Shown here piece by piece: positions 17,031 to 28,200 of a stretch of 64,000 bases of DNA (positions within the stretch are counted from its first letter, which is position 1; each line of letters starts with the position of its first letter). This stretch comes from JAVBNU01 sp031551265 (GTDB taxonomy: Bacteria; Cyanobacteriota; Vampirovibrionia; Gastranaerophilales; Gastranaerophilaceae), in the NCBI GenBank assembly GCA_031551265.1, contig JAVBNU010000035.1, forward strand, positions 1 to 64,000, given 5' to 3'. A program made the position numbers and the translations under genes. Under the pieces are notes generated by a model, which worked only from the letters and a program-made list of their open reading frames with translations, did not search any database and had not been told where the DNA came from.

Positions 17031-17566
17031 TCGATTATTTCCTTATATATTGCTTTTAAATCTATTTCTTTGTCGTGCCATATCCAACCGACATTACAAA
17101 AAACTCCGGCTCTGTACATATTTGCGCGCCATTTTTTGATGTTGTTTGTTGCAATTATCATTTCCTTGAATTGACAATCAGTTTCCCACTTTGTGACTTT
17201 TTCAACTTCTAAGAACTCGATGGGAATGTCATCACAAACCCATATCCACCCTTTTATGGGGTGCTTGTGTTGTCGCAGCAAGCCCATTTCAATTAACTCG
17301 TTACGTGTTTTTTTTATGATGATACGCCTATGTGTCAGACATTTTAAATCATGGCTGTGCGCCGGTCTTACATCATATTCAGACCTGTCGCCGGTTAAAA
17401 GTGCCAATGTCTTTGGAAAAGTATAATTATCAGTCAATAGATAGCGAGGCGTCAGCTCCAAAATTCCATCGTCATATTCATACAGAAGATTATCTTGTGT
17501 CAGCCATTTTCTTTTTTCCGGCAGTTGCTCGAGCCGTGCCTCTGCAGTTAAAAATTTCCCTGTCAT
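17027..17566 (-). CDS. Unknown late protein
   Basis: A 179-residue soluble protein overlapping the next gene by 4 bases. It has many aromatics (KGWIWVCDD, NVGWIWHDKE) and segments LLTDNYTFPKTLALLTGD and RPAHSHDLKCLTHRR that vaguely recall the DUF1353 phage family. That match is too weak to assign. Its place between fibre and lysis genes suggests a structural or lysis-related role. Confidence 0.5.
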   Translation of the reverse strand: MTGKFLTAEARLEQLPEKRKWLTQDNLLYEYDDGILELTPRYLLTDNYTFPKTLALLTGDRSEYDVRPAHSHDLKCLTHRRIIIKKTRNELIEMGLLRQHKHPIKGWIWVCDDIPIEFLEVEKVTKWETDCQFKEMIIATNNIKKWRANMYRAGVFCNVGWIWHDKEIDLKAIYKEIIE

Positions 17567-17579
17567 AAACTACTCCTTA

Positions 17580-18290
17580 TTAAACTACGTTTCCGTTTCT
17601 TTTTAATTGCGTACCGTATCGTTTGTACCCTCGCGTATGTGAATAGTTTTGAGAATTTGTTTTCTCAAATCTTATCGCATTGAATTTGAACGGTACATTG
17701 AATGTTACCTCTTTTGTGTATGGTGTTGTGGGATAGGAATTATAGAAGATGGCAACCTGTACCCACGTACCGCTTGCGTTTCGTGCTTGAACTAAACCCT
17801 CGAAACAATTATTTGTGGCTGTTTGATTGGCATAAGCCATTTTGGTTGTAAATGTATAATTGCCCTCATCAAAAAAGCCGTTATTATACATACTCGCGCC
17901 GAGTATGTACCAAAACCGGAGTGCCTTTTTAGTTGCAGCTGCTCCAGACTCTGTATCAAATACAACTGTATCTAGTGGTTGGAATATCTTCCAAGCAGCA
18001 CTCGCATACAATGTTATAGTGCCGTCTGCAGTGACATTATTGGCTGCGTTGGCAACACTATCGAGTGCGCAACTACCATTTGCTCCCATATTATTGGTTG
18101 TCATAGTTGGAATCAGAGAAACACCATTAGGGGTTTTAATTTCTGCTTCCGCGCTGTAACATTGTTTCGCAACGCCGGACACTCCGACATAAGCCTTTTT
18201 TACTTTTCTAGCAGCACCATTGACTCCGACATATATTTTTTTCACCAGTTTAGCGACGTCTGCTACGCCAGTGTACATCTTTTGCGTCAT
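17580..18290 (-). CDS. Tail protein with YVGVNG repeats
   Basis: A 236-residue virion protein. The N-terminus has three imperfect repeats of about 16 residues (MYTGVADVAKLVKK, IYVGVNGAARKVKK, AYVGVSGVAKQC), a motif seen in phage tail-tip proteins, serving here perhaps as an attachment stalk. The rest looks like a beta-sandwich (FNVPFKFNAIRFEKT, SHTRGYKRYG) reminiscent of F5/8-type carbohydrate-binding domains, so it may touch the host surface. Confidence 0.65.
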   Translation of the reverse strand: MTQKMYTGVADVAKLVKKIYVGVNGAARKVKKAYVGVSGVAKQCYSAEAEIKTPNGVSLIPTMTTNNMGANGSCALDSVANAANNVTADGTITLYASAAWKIFQPLDTVVFDTESGAAATKKALRFWYILGASMYNNGFFDEGNYTFTTKMAYANQTATNNCFEGLVQARNASGTWVQVAIFYNSYPTTPYTKEVTFNVPFKFNAIRFEKTNSQNYSHTRGYKRYGTQLKRNGNVV

Positions 18291-18303
18291 ACTACACTAC
18301 TTC

Positions 18304-20493
18304 CTATTCGTAAACTAAATACAAAGCACCATCTTCCAGTGGTGTCGAACCTGCCGTTATATCTTGAGTCGAAGCAATTATATTCGCCGACAAGCCTGCT
18401 TCACCCTGTTCACCTTTTTCCCCTTGTATGCCTTGTTCACCTTTCTCGCCCTGTAATCCGCGTTCACCAGTGTCACCCTTTTCGCCTTTTTCCCCCTGTA
18501 ATCCACGTTCGCCAGTGTCACCTTTATCACCTTTTTCCCCTTGCAAACCACGTTCGCCAGTATCGCCCTTGTCGCCTTTGATACCTTGCAAACCGCGCTC
18601 ACCAGTATCGCCTTTGTCCCCTTTATCACCCTTATCGCCCTTTTCACCCTGCGCACCGCCCTTGTTTTTATCCAATTCCACCAAAACATACGGTCTTAGA
18701 TTTATTGAACAATGTTTAATGCCATCACTCGCACCACTTGCCAAAAGTTCTTGAGTATATTTACAGGCTTGACTGTTTGTTTTTGAGTCAAATTGAAAAT
18801 ATACTTTCGTTAGTGTAGGAAGTTTGAGAACTCCGGCTAACGAGTCCATACCAAATTTGGCGCAGTTACCACCATTATTGGTAATCTCATCGTCATAATC
18901 CTTACTCGGCGGTACTACACCCATCTTTGGGTGTTGATAGGTTGTCTGATTGTTGATACATAAAGTTACAGGGAATACAGCCACTGCTCCGTTTTGTATA
19001 TTTTCAATATCTGTCCATTCAGTCGTTGATTGTAATTTATATCTATATCTATTGAGTGCTGTATTAAAATACACTCCATAACCGTCTACAGGGTCGCTAT
19101 CAGCGTCAGCAAGCCATTTTGACTTACTACCAAATGACACATTGTTTACTCCAGTTTTACCACTACTATTAACGTGGATAATAACCAAATTACTGCCAAA
19201 AGATGAATATAGGGCTTGATTAGGTATGCTTATCTTGTAATACTTTTGTGTCACACCATCTTCTTCAAAGCCTTGAGGAGAAAAGACTGTAGCCTCGGGG
19301 AAAACGCCATTATTACTACTACGTAGTACAAAAAGCCCACTACCATAGTAAAATGCCATGTTGTTAAAGTTATAGTTGGCGTTTGATGGATTAATACCTG
19401 CACAAACTATATTACCGTTGAAAAGAGCGTCATATAAATCGGGGTTCTGTTCTTTCGTGATAGTAGTACCGTTACAGCTTGCATAACCTTCCGGCGCTGT
19501 ATGTTCAAGAAATAAACCAATTTGACCTAATCTTAGTCCTGTTCCGGCTGCTCCGTTGAGTCCTCTCGGAATTTGAAAATCGAGAACAATGTTCTGTCCA
19601 CTGCCTACATTTTGCACTTTTGGCGCAATATTCGAGTCAACTGCTTCAACATTCCTGACGGCAAAAGTCAAAGATTTTTCCCCTTGCTCGCCCTTTATGC
19701 CCTGTATTCCTTGCTCGCCTTTCTCACCCTGCAATCCGCGTTCGCCGGTATCGCCCTTGTCACCTTTGATACCTTGTATGCCACGCTCGCCAGTGTCACC
19801 CTTTTCGCCTTGTTCACCTTGCAAACCACGTTCGCCGGTATCGCCCCTGTCACCTTTGATACCTTGCACTCCACGTTCGCCAATATCGCCCTTATCCCCT
19901 TTGTCACCCTTTTCGCCCTGCTTCCCTTGCGTACCAGTGTCACCCTTTTCAGCTTTCGGAAGCAACATAGAGATTTTTTGGTCTTTTACTGTGCCATTGT
20001 TAATAAATTTAGGTTGGACATTGGTATCACCTAATATGATTTCTTGAAATTCAAGTGTAGTGAACTCTTTTGCGTTGATTACATCAAGTTTTTGTTGTGC
20101 TGCTGCAGCTGACGCAGCTGCATTTGTTGCTGCCTGATTAGCACTTGTGGAAGCTGTCAACGCCTGATTTTTATATGTTTCGGTATCTGCTTTGTTCTTG
20201 TTTGTCGCTGTCAATGCAACACTGGCAGCTTCTTCTTTTTCTGCAGCAATTTCAGCATACATTTTTGCCGACTCGATGGCAGCTGTCAAATTATCAGATT
20301 TCAGGTTCGGCGTAGTCCGCTTCCCTGTGGTATCTGTAATATCCAACTTAAAGACAGTTTCATTGTTATTAGGATTTTCTGTTATAGTTGGCGAAACTCC
20401 GTCCTTGCCGTCTTTACCTGCAGGTCCGTACAAAGGATGGGTTTCAATTTGATTGTAGCCGGTTTCACCTGAAATACCTACTTGATTTACCAT
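18304..20493 (-). CDS. Collagen-like tail fibre
   Basis: A 729-residue fibre. It has an N-terminal coiled coil (about 85-140, Ala/Glu-rich), a first Gly-X-Y tract near residues 180-275 (GEKGDKGDKGDIGERG), a central globular domain opening with QIGLFLEHTAPEGYASCNG as in collar domains, and a second Gly-X-Y tract near 610-700. Collagen-like phage fibres form trimeric rods. At the DNA level the tracts are imperfect 9-base repeats, which makes them prone to length change by recombination. The central domain is the probable receptor-binding region. Confidence 0.85.
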   Translation of the reverse strand: MVNQVGISGETGYNQIETHPLYGPAGKDGKDGVSPTITENPNNNETVFKLDITDTTGKRTTPNLKSDNLTAAIESAKMYAEIAAEKEEAASVALTATNKNKADTETYKNQALTASTSANQAATNAAASAAAAQQKLDVINAKEFTTLEFQEIILGDTNVQPKFINNGTVKDQKISMLLPKAEKGDTGTQGKQGEKGDKGDKGDIGERGVQGIKGDRGDTGERGLQGEQGEKGDTGERGIQGIKGDKGDTGERGLQGEKGEQGIQGIKGEQGEKSLTFAVRNVEAVDSNIAPKVQNVGSGQNIVLDFQIPRGLNGAAGTGLRLGQIGLFLEHTAPEGYASCNGTTITKEQNPDLYDALFNGNIVCAGINPSNANYNFNNMAFYYGSGLFVLRSSNNGVFPEATVFSPQGFEEDGVTQKYYKISIPNQALYSSFGSNLVIIHVNSSGKTGVNNVSFGSKSKWLADADSDPVDGYGVYFNTALNRYRYKLQSTTEWTDIENIQNGAVAVFPVTLCINNQTTYQHPKMGVVPPSKDYDDEITNNGGNCAKFGMDSLAGVLKLPTLTKVYFQFDSKTNSQACKYTQELLASGASDGIKHCSINLRPYVLVELDKNKGGAQGEKGDKGDKGDKGDTGERGLQGIKGDKGDTGERGLQGEKGDKGDTGERGLQGEKGEKGDTGERGLQGEKGEQGIQGEKGEQGEAGLSANIIASTQDITAGSTPLEDGALYLVYE

Positions 20494-20885
20494 TAATATA
20501 CTCCTTCCACATATTTTGGATAGACAATCAGTTTTGGGGCTTTTGCAAATTTAGGGACTGACGAACTTTCATCAACATAAGGTATCAGGGTGGACTCATC
20601 ATCACCGTGACAGATTTTCAAACCATACGCATATACGGTCTTGCTTTCGTCCTCATTGATTGGGATATTGTCTGTGTATGTTGCACTAAGGCTAAATGGT
20701 ACTTCACTTCGATAGTTGCTCTGTACCATAACTTCCTCACCGATGAGTTCCCACGTTTCAGGATTGCGGATAGAAAAATACACAAGATAATTCTTATCTG
20801 TGGGGATATTGGTAAATGTAAAATTACCGCTATCCCCCTGATAAAAAGATATACTGTAGTCTTTTTGGCTTACAAATATTGTCAT
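20493..20885 (-). CDS. Baseplate/tail accessory protein
   Basis: A 130-residue beta-rich protein beginning with ISFYQGDSGNFTFTNIP, resembling the N-terminal domain of BppU-type baseplate proteins. It overlaps the fibre gene start by one base, so the two are probably translated together and may assemble together. Assignment is by pattern and position. Confidence 0.5.
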   Translation of the reverse strand: MTIFVSQKDYSISFYQGDSGNFTFTNIPTDKNYLVYFSIRNPETWELIGEEVMVQSNYRSEVPFSLSATYTDNIPINEDESKTVYAYGLKICHGDDESTLIPYVDESSSVPKFAKAPKLIVYPKYVEGVY

Positions 20886-20886
20886 T

Positions 20887-21558
20887 TTATCCCCTTTTGA
20901 ATATTTCTAAGTAGCAATTAGCTACTTCATCAAACAACACCATGAAATCTTTGTATGAGATTTCTTCATTGAAGAACTGCAGACCTTCAACGTACTCGTC
21001 TGTTAATTCCTGTGAAAAATCCGGAGTTCTATAAAAAATCAATGAGTCATAGGGTACAGAACCCTTAATTCGGGCAACAATCTCAAAGCTGTTGAGTAAA
21101 CTAAGCAAATCACCCATTTTTGTTTGTATTCTCAACCAACCTAGTTGTGTCTGTATGAACTTCTCTTTCCACGCACTCTCTTGTCTTTGTGCGTATTTCT
21201 CTGTATTTGATATATCAGTGACTTCACCGTTCACGATGTCATATTTTGCCGGATTGTCTACTATATCGTTTGCCAGTTCTACAGTGAGCAGCTGATAATC
21301 TTTTTTGATGAGTCCGATGTAGTCAATCAAAGAGATTTCCATATTCTTCAAATTAATTTGAGGATTGCCTCGAAAATCCGTTCTTAACTGCCACTTGTCA
21401 CCATCAAAACAAGCAACTTCAAACTCCCCTGTTGTTGGTGGTGGAATGTCTGTAGCATTTGCCGGAATCAAATAGCCATTTTCTTCTAATGGGTTTTTGA
21501 GAGGCTTTTCGCAGCCGATGTACTCTTTTGTAATCTCTGAATAGTTGTAAACTAGCAT
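20887..21558 (-). CDS. Tail fibre-associated protein
   Basis: A 223-residue protein. Its N-terminal half (GYLIPANATDIPPPTTGEFEVACFDGDKWQLRTDFRG) is the pattern of phage fibre-assembly and tip proteins, where a short beta module is followed by helices. The C-terminal half is helical and acidic. It is probably a virion or chaperone protein for the neighbouring fibres. Confidence 0.55.
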   Translation of the reverse strand: MLVYNYSEITKEYIGCEKPLKNPLEENGYLIPANATDIPPPTTGEFEVACFDGDKWQLRTDFRGNPQINLKNMEISLIDYIGLIKKDYQLLTVELANDIVDNPAKYDIVNGEVTDISNTEKYAQRQESAWKEKFIQTQLGWLRIQTKMGDLLSLLNSFEIVARIKGSVPYDSLIFYRTPDFSQELTDEYVEGLQFFNEEISYKDFMVLFDEVANCYLEIFKRG

Positions 21559-21582
21559 AAATACTCCTTTTCTTAATTTTTT

Positions 21583-22233
21583 CTAATATTTAATGTAATA
21601 ATGTACTGCAGTGTTTTTGGGTCGTGTTTCACTTCCACCGGTGTAGCCGGAAGAAGGGACAACCGGATATGATTGAAAGCGGTGGTCGCCATTGCTAAAT
21701 CGAGGGTTGTTGTCAACTCTAGGGTCAGCACCACATGAGCCGGAGTTGTACAGTGTATGGTTGTGTGACTTAAAATCGTCTGCCTGATAAGAAGCAAAAG
21801 CCCTGCCGGAGTCTAATCCACGGCTTGAGTCAACACCGCGCAAGAACACGCCGCGGAAATCGGGTAGTGCAAAAGTCAAAGAGCCGTCACCCTCGCCCCA
21901 GGTCGTGCCGATTGCCTTGAATAATTTTGCATAAGTCTGTCGGGAAACTTTAGCACCGTTGCATAGCAAAAAGCCTGTAGGTGGGCTTGCGGTTGCTCCG
22001 ACTATGACAATACCGGCCGGTTGTATGATTTCATTGATAGCTGCAATAATTGAGCTTTTATCTGCAGTTTCAAGCTCATACAGCTTGCCAATTTTTTCGG
22101 AAGCAATATTAGCGTCCATAACACTAGACTCTTGGTTATTGATTGCTTGCCGTATAGTTTCAAAATTTTGATTAACTTTTTCAGCGTCAGCTAACTCATT
22201 ATTACGAAAAACAATGAGGCTCGTTATAGTCAT
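21583..22233 (-). CDS. Phage tail collar-domain protein
   Basis: A 216-residue protein with a short coiled-coil N-terminus (ADAEKVNQNFETIRQAINN) and a tail-collar domain: PPTGFLLCNGAKVSRQTYAKLF, GDGSLTFALPDFRGVFLRG. The end SETRPKNTAVHYYIKY closely resembles the typical SETRPxNxA...IKY ending of T4 gp12-like and microcystin-dependent-type proteins. It is a trimeric short fibre or collar component at the junction between fibre and ejection genes. Confidence 0.85.
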   Translation of the reverse strand: MTITSLIVFRNNELADAEKVNQNFETIRQAINNQESSVMDANIASEKIGKLYELETADKSSIIAAINEIIQPAGIVIVGATASPPTGFLLCNGAKVSRQTYAKLFKAIGTTWGEGDGSLTFALPDFRGVFLRGVDSSRGLDSGRAFASYQADDFKSHNHTLYNSGSCGADPRVDNNPRFSNGDHRFQSYPVVPSSGYTGGSETRPKNTAVHYYIKY

Positions 22234-22243
22234 AGCAACTCCT

Positions 22244-25200
22244 TTATTTGTTCAATTTATCCTTATACTTATATTTATACTCGCGCGCTATTTCAAACTT
22301 CGCGGCATTAAAAACTTTTTTGGGGTCAATTTTGTTTCTAATCAAATCACGTGTTATTATTTCCAAACGTTCAGCGTCACCGTCTACAATGGCCTTTTTA
22401 TATTCTTTTTTACCCTTGAAATACGTCATACCTTTGCCAGTTGACGCAAAAGTGTCATAAATCGAATAGTCACTGCCTTTATTAATCAGCGAGCCGACAC
22501 TAAACGGTAAAAAGGTTTTCCCTAACGATAATGCAGATTGTCCTACTCTGCCCCAACCTTCCGACTCTGCGAGTTTTCTATCCTCATAACCGCTAAAACT
22601 TCTACCTGTAGCAGATTTTACAACCCATTGAGGCATAGGTGCAATTTTGCTTCCGGCTTTTTTAATCGGATCTTCGATAAACTCCGGTATCTCTCTAAAC
22701 TGTTTTCCTAAACGTACATATCGTTCTGTGCCGTCTTTGTTACGGCCGACAAATACATAGGTTTTGTTGCCAAGAGAATTTCCGAGCATAGAATATTCAC
22801 GTGCTGTCATTTCCTTTGGATAAAGGTTTGGATTTTCTTTTTGGTCATAAGCTCTATTGGCTGCATTGAGTATATTCATATATAACAGACTATATCCCAA
22901 AGCTCTTACCCAGAATTTTCTTGCAACATCGCCTCTCAATCCGGAAGCCTTTACGTTATCTGTTATTGATGTTGTACCTAAAGCGTGAGATACGTCTTTT
23001 ACCTTATCCCAAAACTCGCTTTTGGCTGCAAGATTATTTAAAACTTTATGGCCGGTTTCTGTTGAAAAACTAGCAAAAAATTGACGAGTAGTAGAGATAA
23101 ACCAATCTGGTGACATCATTCCTTTTGAAAGAGTATGTCCTAAATTCGATGTAATTCCCAAATTTTCGTATATTTGTCCACCATAGCTATCGTTTACCCA
23201 TTGAGCAATTTCGCGCCTTTTATCTACAGAAATAGATTTATTATTTTGTATTTCATTTTCAACTAAAAACTGGTACGACTTGATTTTATAGTTATTGTGT
23301 ATTACATCCCACAACGCTTTGTTGTTGATTTCCATAGTCTTATCAATCGCTTTAGCAGGTAAAGACAAAATTTTACCGATAAATGGGGCTTTTTCTAAGA
23401 ATTTTGCTGTGTTATGAACAATTTTTTCTGCAGCACGTCTTTGAAAATCCAATGTTGAGCCGAGTTCTAATCCATCATCAATGGCTCGTCTTACCAACTC
23501 CGGCTCTTTATAGATGTCGTAATCATTATTTTTGACGGCAGCAAATATTTTCTTAAAATTTAATGCTTCCGGCGTTGCTTTCTTTGCACCAACATTTCCG
23601 TAATAGCTTTCAGTTAGCGCAAATCCATGGAATAAACTTAGACTAAACTCAAACATTTTCGCAACGGAGTTCATTTTATCCCAGACTTTTCCTGGCTTTA
23701 TATATAAACATTCCAAATATTCGCGCGGACTGTCAAATGCCGTTTTTAGAACATCTGCTATATCAGGGTGAGCTTTTACCTTGATACTCTGCCATTCGAG
23801 TGTTTTTTCTTCAATAACATTCTTAGCATTTTCCCAATCAAAGTTACCAGGAAGCAATTTTTCAAACTTAGGATTTTCTGAAATTTCTTTTATGAATTCT
23901 TTTGTAGCACTAGGCGCAATATCATAAGCAACGCCGGTATCATTGAAAAACACGGCTGCATAATTAGCAAGCATTTCTTCATTGCTGTTGATATATTTTT
24001 TCTTACCTAGTTTGGTAAATTTGTTAATTTTTTCTTCGTTTAATTTGTTTAATTCATCTATATGTCGTTCAACAAAACCATTTTTATTGAGCGATAAGGC
24101 CTCATCCAAAGCGTGTCCTACCTCGTGGGCTAAAACTTCATTAGAAAACCAACGGCGCAGCCTAATTTCAGGTGGTTCATTTTTTACATATTTACCTAGT
24201 GAATTTGGCTTACCTGTGCGCGTATAATTGCTTATTCTACGCCCAATAACGATACCCATATCTGCTAAAATATTTTGCATTTCAGGACTGACGGTTTCAC
24301 CATATTTTGTATCTATAGCCCTGGGGATAGATTTATTTAATGCGTGATTGTCAATAGTAACCCAATGAGAGGGAGCTTGACTGGCAGGAAGTAATAAATT
24401 AATACCGTCTTTTGTTTTAAATTTCTTAACTGCGTCAACCAAAACCTTATCAATAGTTGCTTTTATGAGATTATCAGATTGAATTTTCAATAATTCTGCA
24501 TAATCCAACACTTTTGGCTGAAATTTAATTATTTCACCATTTTCAGCTTCAATACCGTTAATCCCATCAAACAAACTCTCGATAGTTCTTTTTTTTGCGA
24601 ATCGTGACTTTGTAGCAAAATAATTAGTCAATAGTGCTTCTTGCTTTTTATCCTTAAATTCCCAAAGGTGCGTTATATAGTTTTCAATTTCGTCTTTCAA
24701 CGGTTCAAAAGTTTTATCAGCTTGCACGGCCTGATATTCTTCCCAATATCGCTCAAATTTATCTGAAACGAAATCAGCCATATTTGTTAATTCATTTTTT
24801 GTCTTGCTATCGAGCTTTTTCCATAACTCTTGTAAATCCGGTCTTTCTAGTCCTTCCGGCAAAGCAGTGCGCTCTCTCAAAAATGGCATAATCTCGCGAA
24901 GCTGTTTATCGTTGATGTTAAGCTCTTTCGCTATTTTTTTGCTTGTATTAACAAATTCATTCAAGCAACGGTCAACGTCATATCTACGCTTTTGTATATC
25001 AGCCTTCCAGGTTCTAATGCCTTCTTTTAATTCAGCACGATACTCTCTGGCACTTTGAATATCACGCGCAGCTCTGATTTTCGTTTTACGTGTTTCTTTT
25101 GCCTTTGTCTGTGACTTCGTATTAAGATTTATCTTGGGAAGCTCAAACGCTTTTTCACGAGTTTGTTGGTATCTCTTAGGTTGTTCTGCTTCAAGTGGCA

Positions 25201-28200
25201 ATGCATTATAAGAATTGCTGTCACTCTGGCCGTAGATTTCATTAATGTTTTTCTTAAAATCCTTTATATGGTCGTCAATAGTACGTTTGTTTGCTTCATT
25301 TTCGTCATATATCTTTTGATACTCTACGAGTTTCTCTTTTTCTTTTATTTCAATATTTTTTTCTGCTTCTATAATTTTTTCTATTTCAGCTCGCAGATTT
25401 TCCGGCTTATCCTTACCGTTAAAATCAATTTCGAGTCTTGTAATCCTTTTTTCAGTTCTTGTGAGCTGCTCTTGTGCTTTTTTATATGCAGCTTCGTATG
25501 TTTCACGCAGCCAATACTTTGCACTTTTGGTTTCTTCTGATAAGCGTTCAAAACTTTCTATGTTTGCCTTCCCATCTGCAAGACTCTCCTTGTATTCATC
25601 TAGTTTTTTTGCATAATGATTAATCATTTCTAAACGACCGGTCATTTGTTCTTTTTGCGTTGATAGCTTTTGTTTTTCAACGTTTACAAACATCTTGGCT
25701 CTTTTTTCAGGAATAGTTATCATATTGATTTTTTCTTCGGCAGTGTTAAGTTCGCCAGTGTCAATATATTCCTTGGACTCATCCATAATATTATTTATGC
25801 GCGAAGTTTTTTCATCCAATTTTTGAAACATAAATGGGTCAGAAGAATTTTTTAACAAAGGAACAACAACCTTAACATTGTCGTATCTATTGCCTTGTCG
25901 CCAAACTCTGCCAACAATTTGAATATAATCTGTGGGATTCCAATCAATAAAAGGAATATATAAAATACTGGAGTTCTTATTGAGGTTCATTCCTTCTTTA
26001 ATACGCTGTGTACCAATAATCAACTTAACTTGGCCGTTTATGTCATTAAATGAGTCGGTGATTGCCGGAATTTTTTCATCAGGCGTATTTGAAGATATTA
26101 TCTCTATCTCATCTGGTTTAAAAACTTTCTTGTCTACGAAGTATTGTTTTATCTTCGGGATAAACTCTAAACCCAGAGGCATATAAATCAACTGCGATGT
26201 CTTAGGGTCTTTTTTCTTCATTTCCTCAATCGCTTTCGCTATGTACTCTAGTTTTGGTGAGTTCTTGATAAATGCTTCCGGTGTAACATCATAATTCTTA
26301 CTCGCGATGTCCGGCGATAAAGTTACTTGACGCGCCTGATTAATTTTTTTCAGAATTGCGCCATCATCATCCGAGGCAAGTGCTTCTTCTTCAAATTTTT
26401 CAATTAAACGCAGCTGCTCCTCACTCGGCTCTAAAGTAATTCTATCAGTGTGTTTTTTAGGACGGATGACTCCGGCGTCATCTGCAGAACGTATCATCAT
26501 TAAAGATTTTATTAGCTCACGCAGCGATGAGGCATTTTTGAAACCTTTAATAATTTGAGTGAAATCAACATCATTATTGTTTTTTACTACCCAATCAGCT
26601 TCCAGGTCTGCATAGTTTTCCATAAACTGATAAACATTATTCAGTCCCATTGCGTCAAGTTTATCTTTGCCAATGAAAGAAAGCATATTAAAGATTTCTA
26701 ACGGTGAATTATTAAATGGTGTAGCTGTGAGCATAAAGACATTGCGGTTATTATTCTTGCTCATTAAATGTTGAGTTAGTAAAAATAATCTTGCAGCACG
26801 TGCGCTCGGATCACCGCTTTGTCCTATTGAAGTGTATGCGTTATTATCTCGTCCGTATGCCTTTGCACTTCTGAAAAGATTACGAAAACCGTGGGCTTCA
26901 TCCACCGTTAAGTGGTCAAAGCCCAGGTCATTTATTTTGTGAGTTTTTTTATTCCCTTTTTCAGCAATACCAATAATCTTTTCTACATCGGCTTTCAGTT
27001 GTTCATAACCGCGCTTGGTGGATTGACGGCGTTGGTCGCTTGCTACTTCATACAATTTATCAATGAGGTCGGTTATCTCACCGCTTCGGAATGTTTCACC
27101 ATCAATTTTTTGAACGATTTCGTCATACCAAATATTGCTAAGAGCTTCAAACGTAGCAACTGATACCGTGCCATCCTCGACACTACCTTTGAATTTGCTC
27201 AAATTATCAAGGTCATTAACTTTCAAATTTGGGAATAACTCTTTAAATTCACGAAGCCAATTTGATTTCACTTGTTTTGGGACAATAACCAGAGGCCGTT
27301 TTGCTCTCCCCATTTGCATATTTTGCACGGTGGCAACAATGCCGGATAAAGTTTTTCCAACGCCAACTTCAAAACCCAACAAGCCGACACCCCTATTTGT
27401 GAGAAAATTTACACCTTCTTTTTGTACTTGAAATATCTTTAGAGGCTTGCCATAGAATGTAGATTTCATGTCCTTTATCATCAAAGGAACTTTATTATAG
27501 TCAGGATTGTGAATAGCATTATAAGTTCTATTCCAGTTATCTCGAAGTTGTTCTCTTTCAGATTTTGAAAGGTGTGTTTGTATAAAATCATTGAATAGAG
27601 AATCAGCCGTTTTTTTGATTTTGGTTAATTGCTGCACTTTAGAAACTTTCCTTGCAGCGTCACTATTGCCATAAGCTGAAATTGTTAATTTTGAGCCTTC
27701 TACATAGTTACGTAAATCCCATAAATTCACATAATTTCTTTCCGATGGAGTAGCATTATCAATAAAATCTAAATATGCTTCAAATACTGATGATTTAATA
27801 TTTTTTTCTTTATTACTCAACTTCATATCTTTGATGAAGTCACTGGTAGGGGTAAATTCGATTTCATGTAATTCTTTTGGCTTGGGCTTCACGGCCTCTA
27901 GCTTCTTGCGCTGTCTTTCTTTTTGCTCTGGATTTATATTTTCCCTTTCGAGTCGGTCAAGTTTTTCGTATATATCGCCCTGTAAATAGTTGAAATCATT
28001 GTATAATTTACCATCAAGTTGATTTATTTTTTCATTGGGTGTATATTTGTTGTGGGGAAGTGTGCCGTCAACGCTAGTGTCGCTAAATAATTGATAATCG
28101 TGGTCACTGATTTTATTTTCAGGCACATAGACATCGTAATCAACTTTAGCTTGTTCGACTTTTTTAGATTTAGGCTCAATAGTTTTGTTCTGAATAGGTT

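Noticed and set aside
18378..20047. Several long frames opposite or out of frame with the collagen-like tracts
   Set aside because: Periodic Gly-X-Y coding DNA keeps all frames open; translations are simple repeats such as SPxSP. Only the 729-residue frame has sensible domains.
18428..20047. Regularly spaced short repeats that could suggest a CRISPR array
   Set aside because: They are 9-base-multiple degenerate repeats coding for Gly-X-Y, with no unique spacers and no cas genes anywhere in the window.
17580..22233. Diversity-generating retroelement acting on the tail proteins
   Set aside because: No reverse transcriptase and no template/variable repeat pair are visible in the window.
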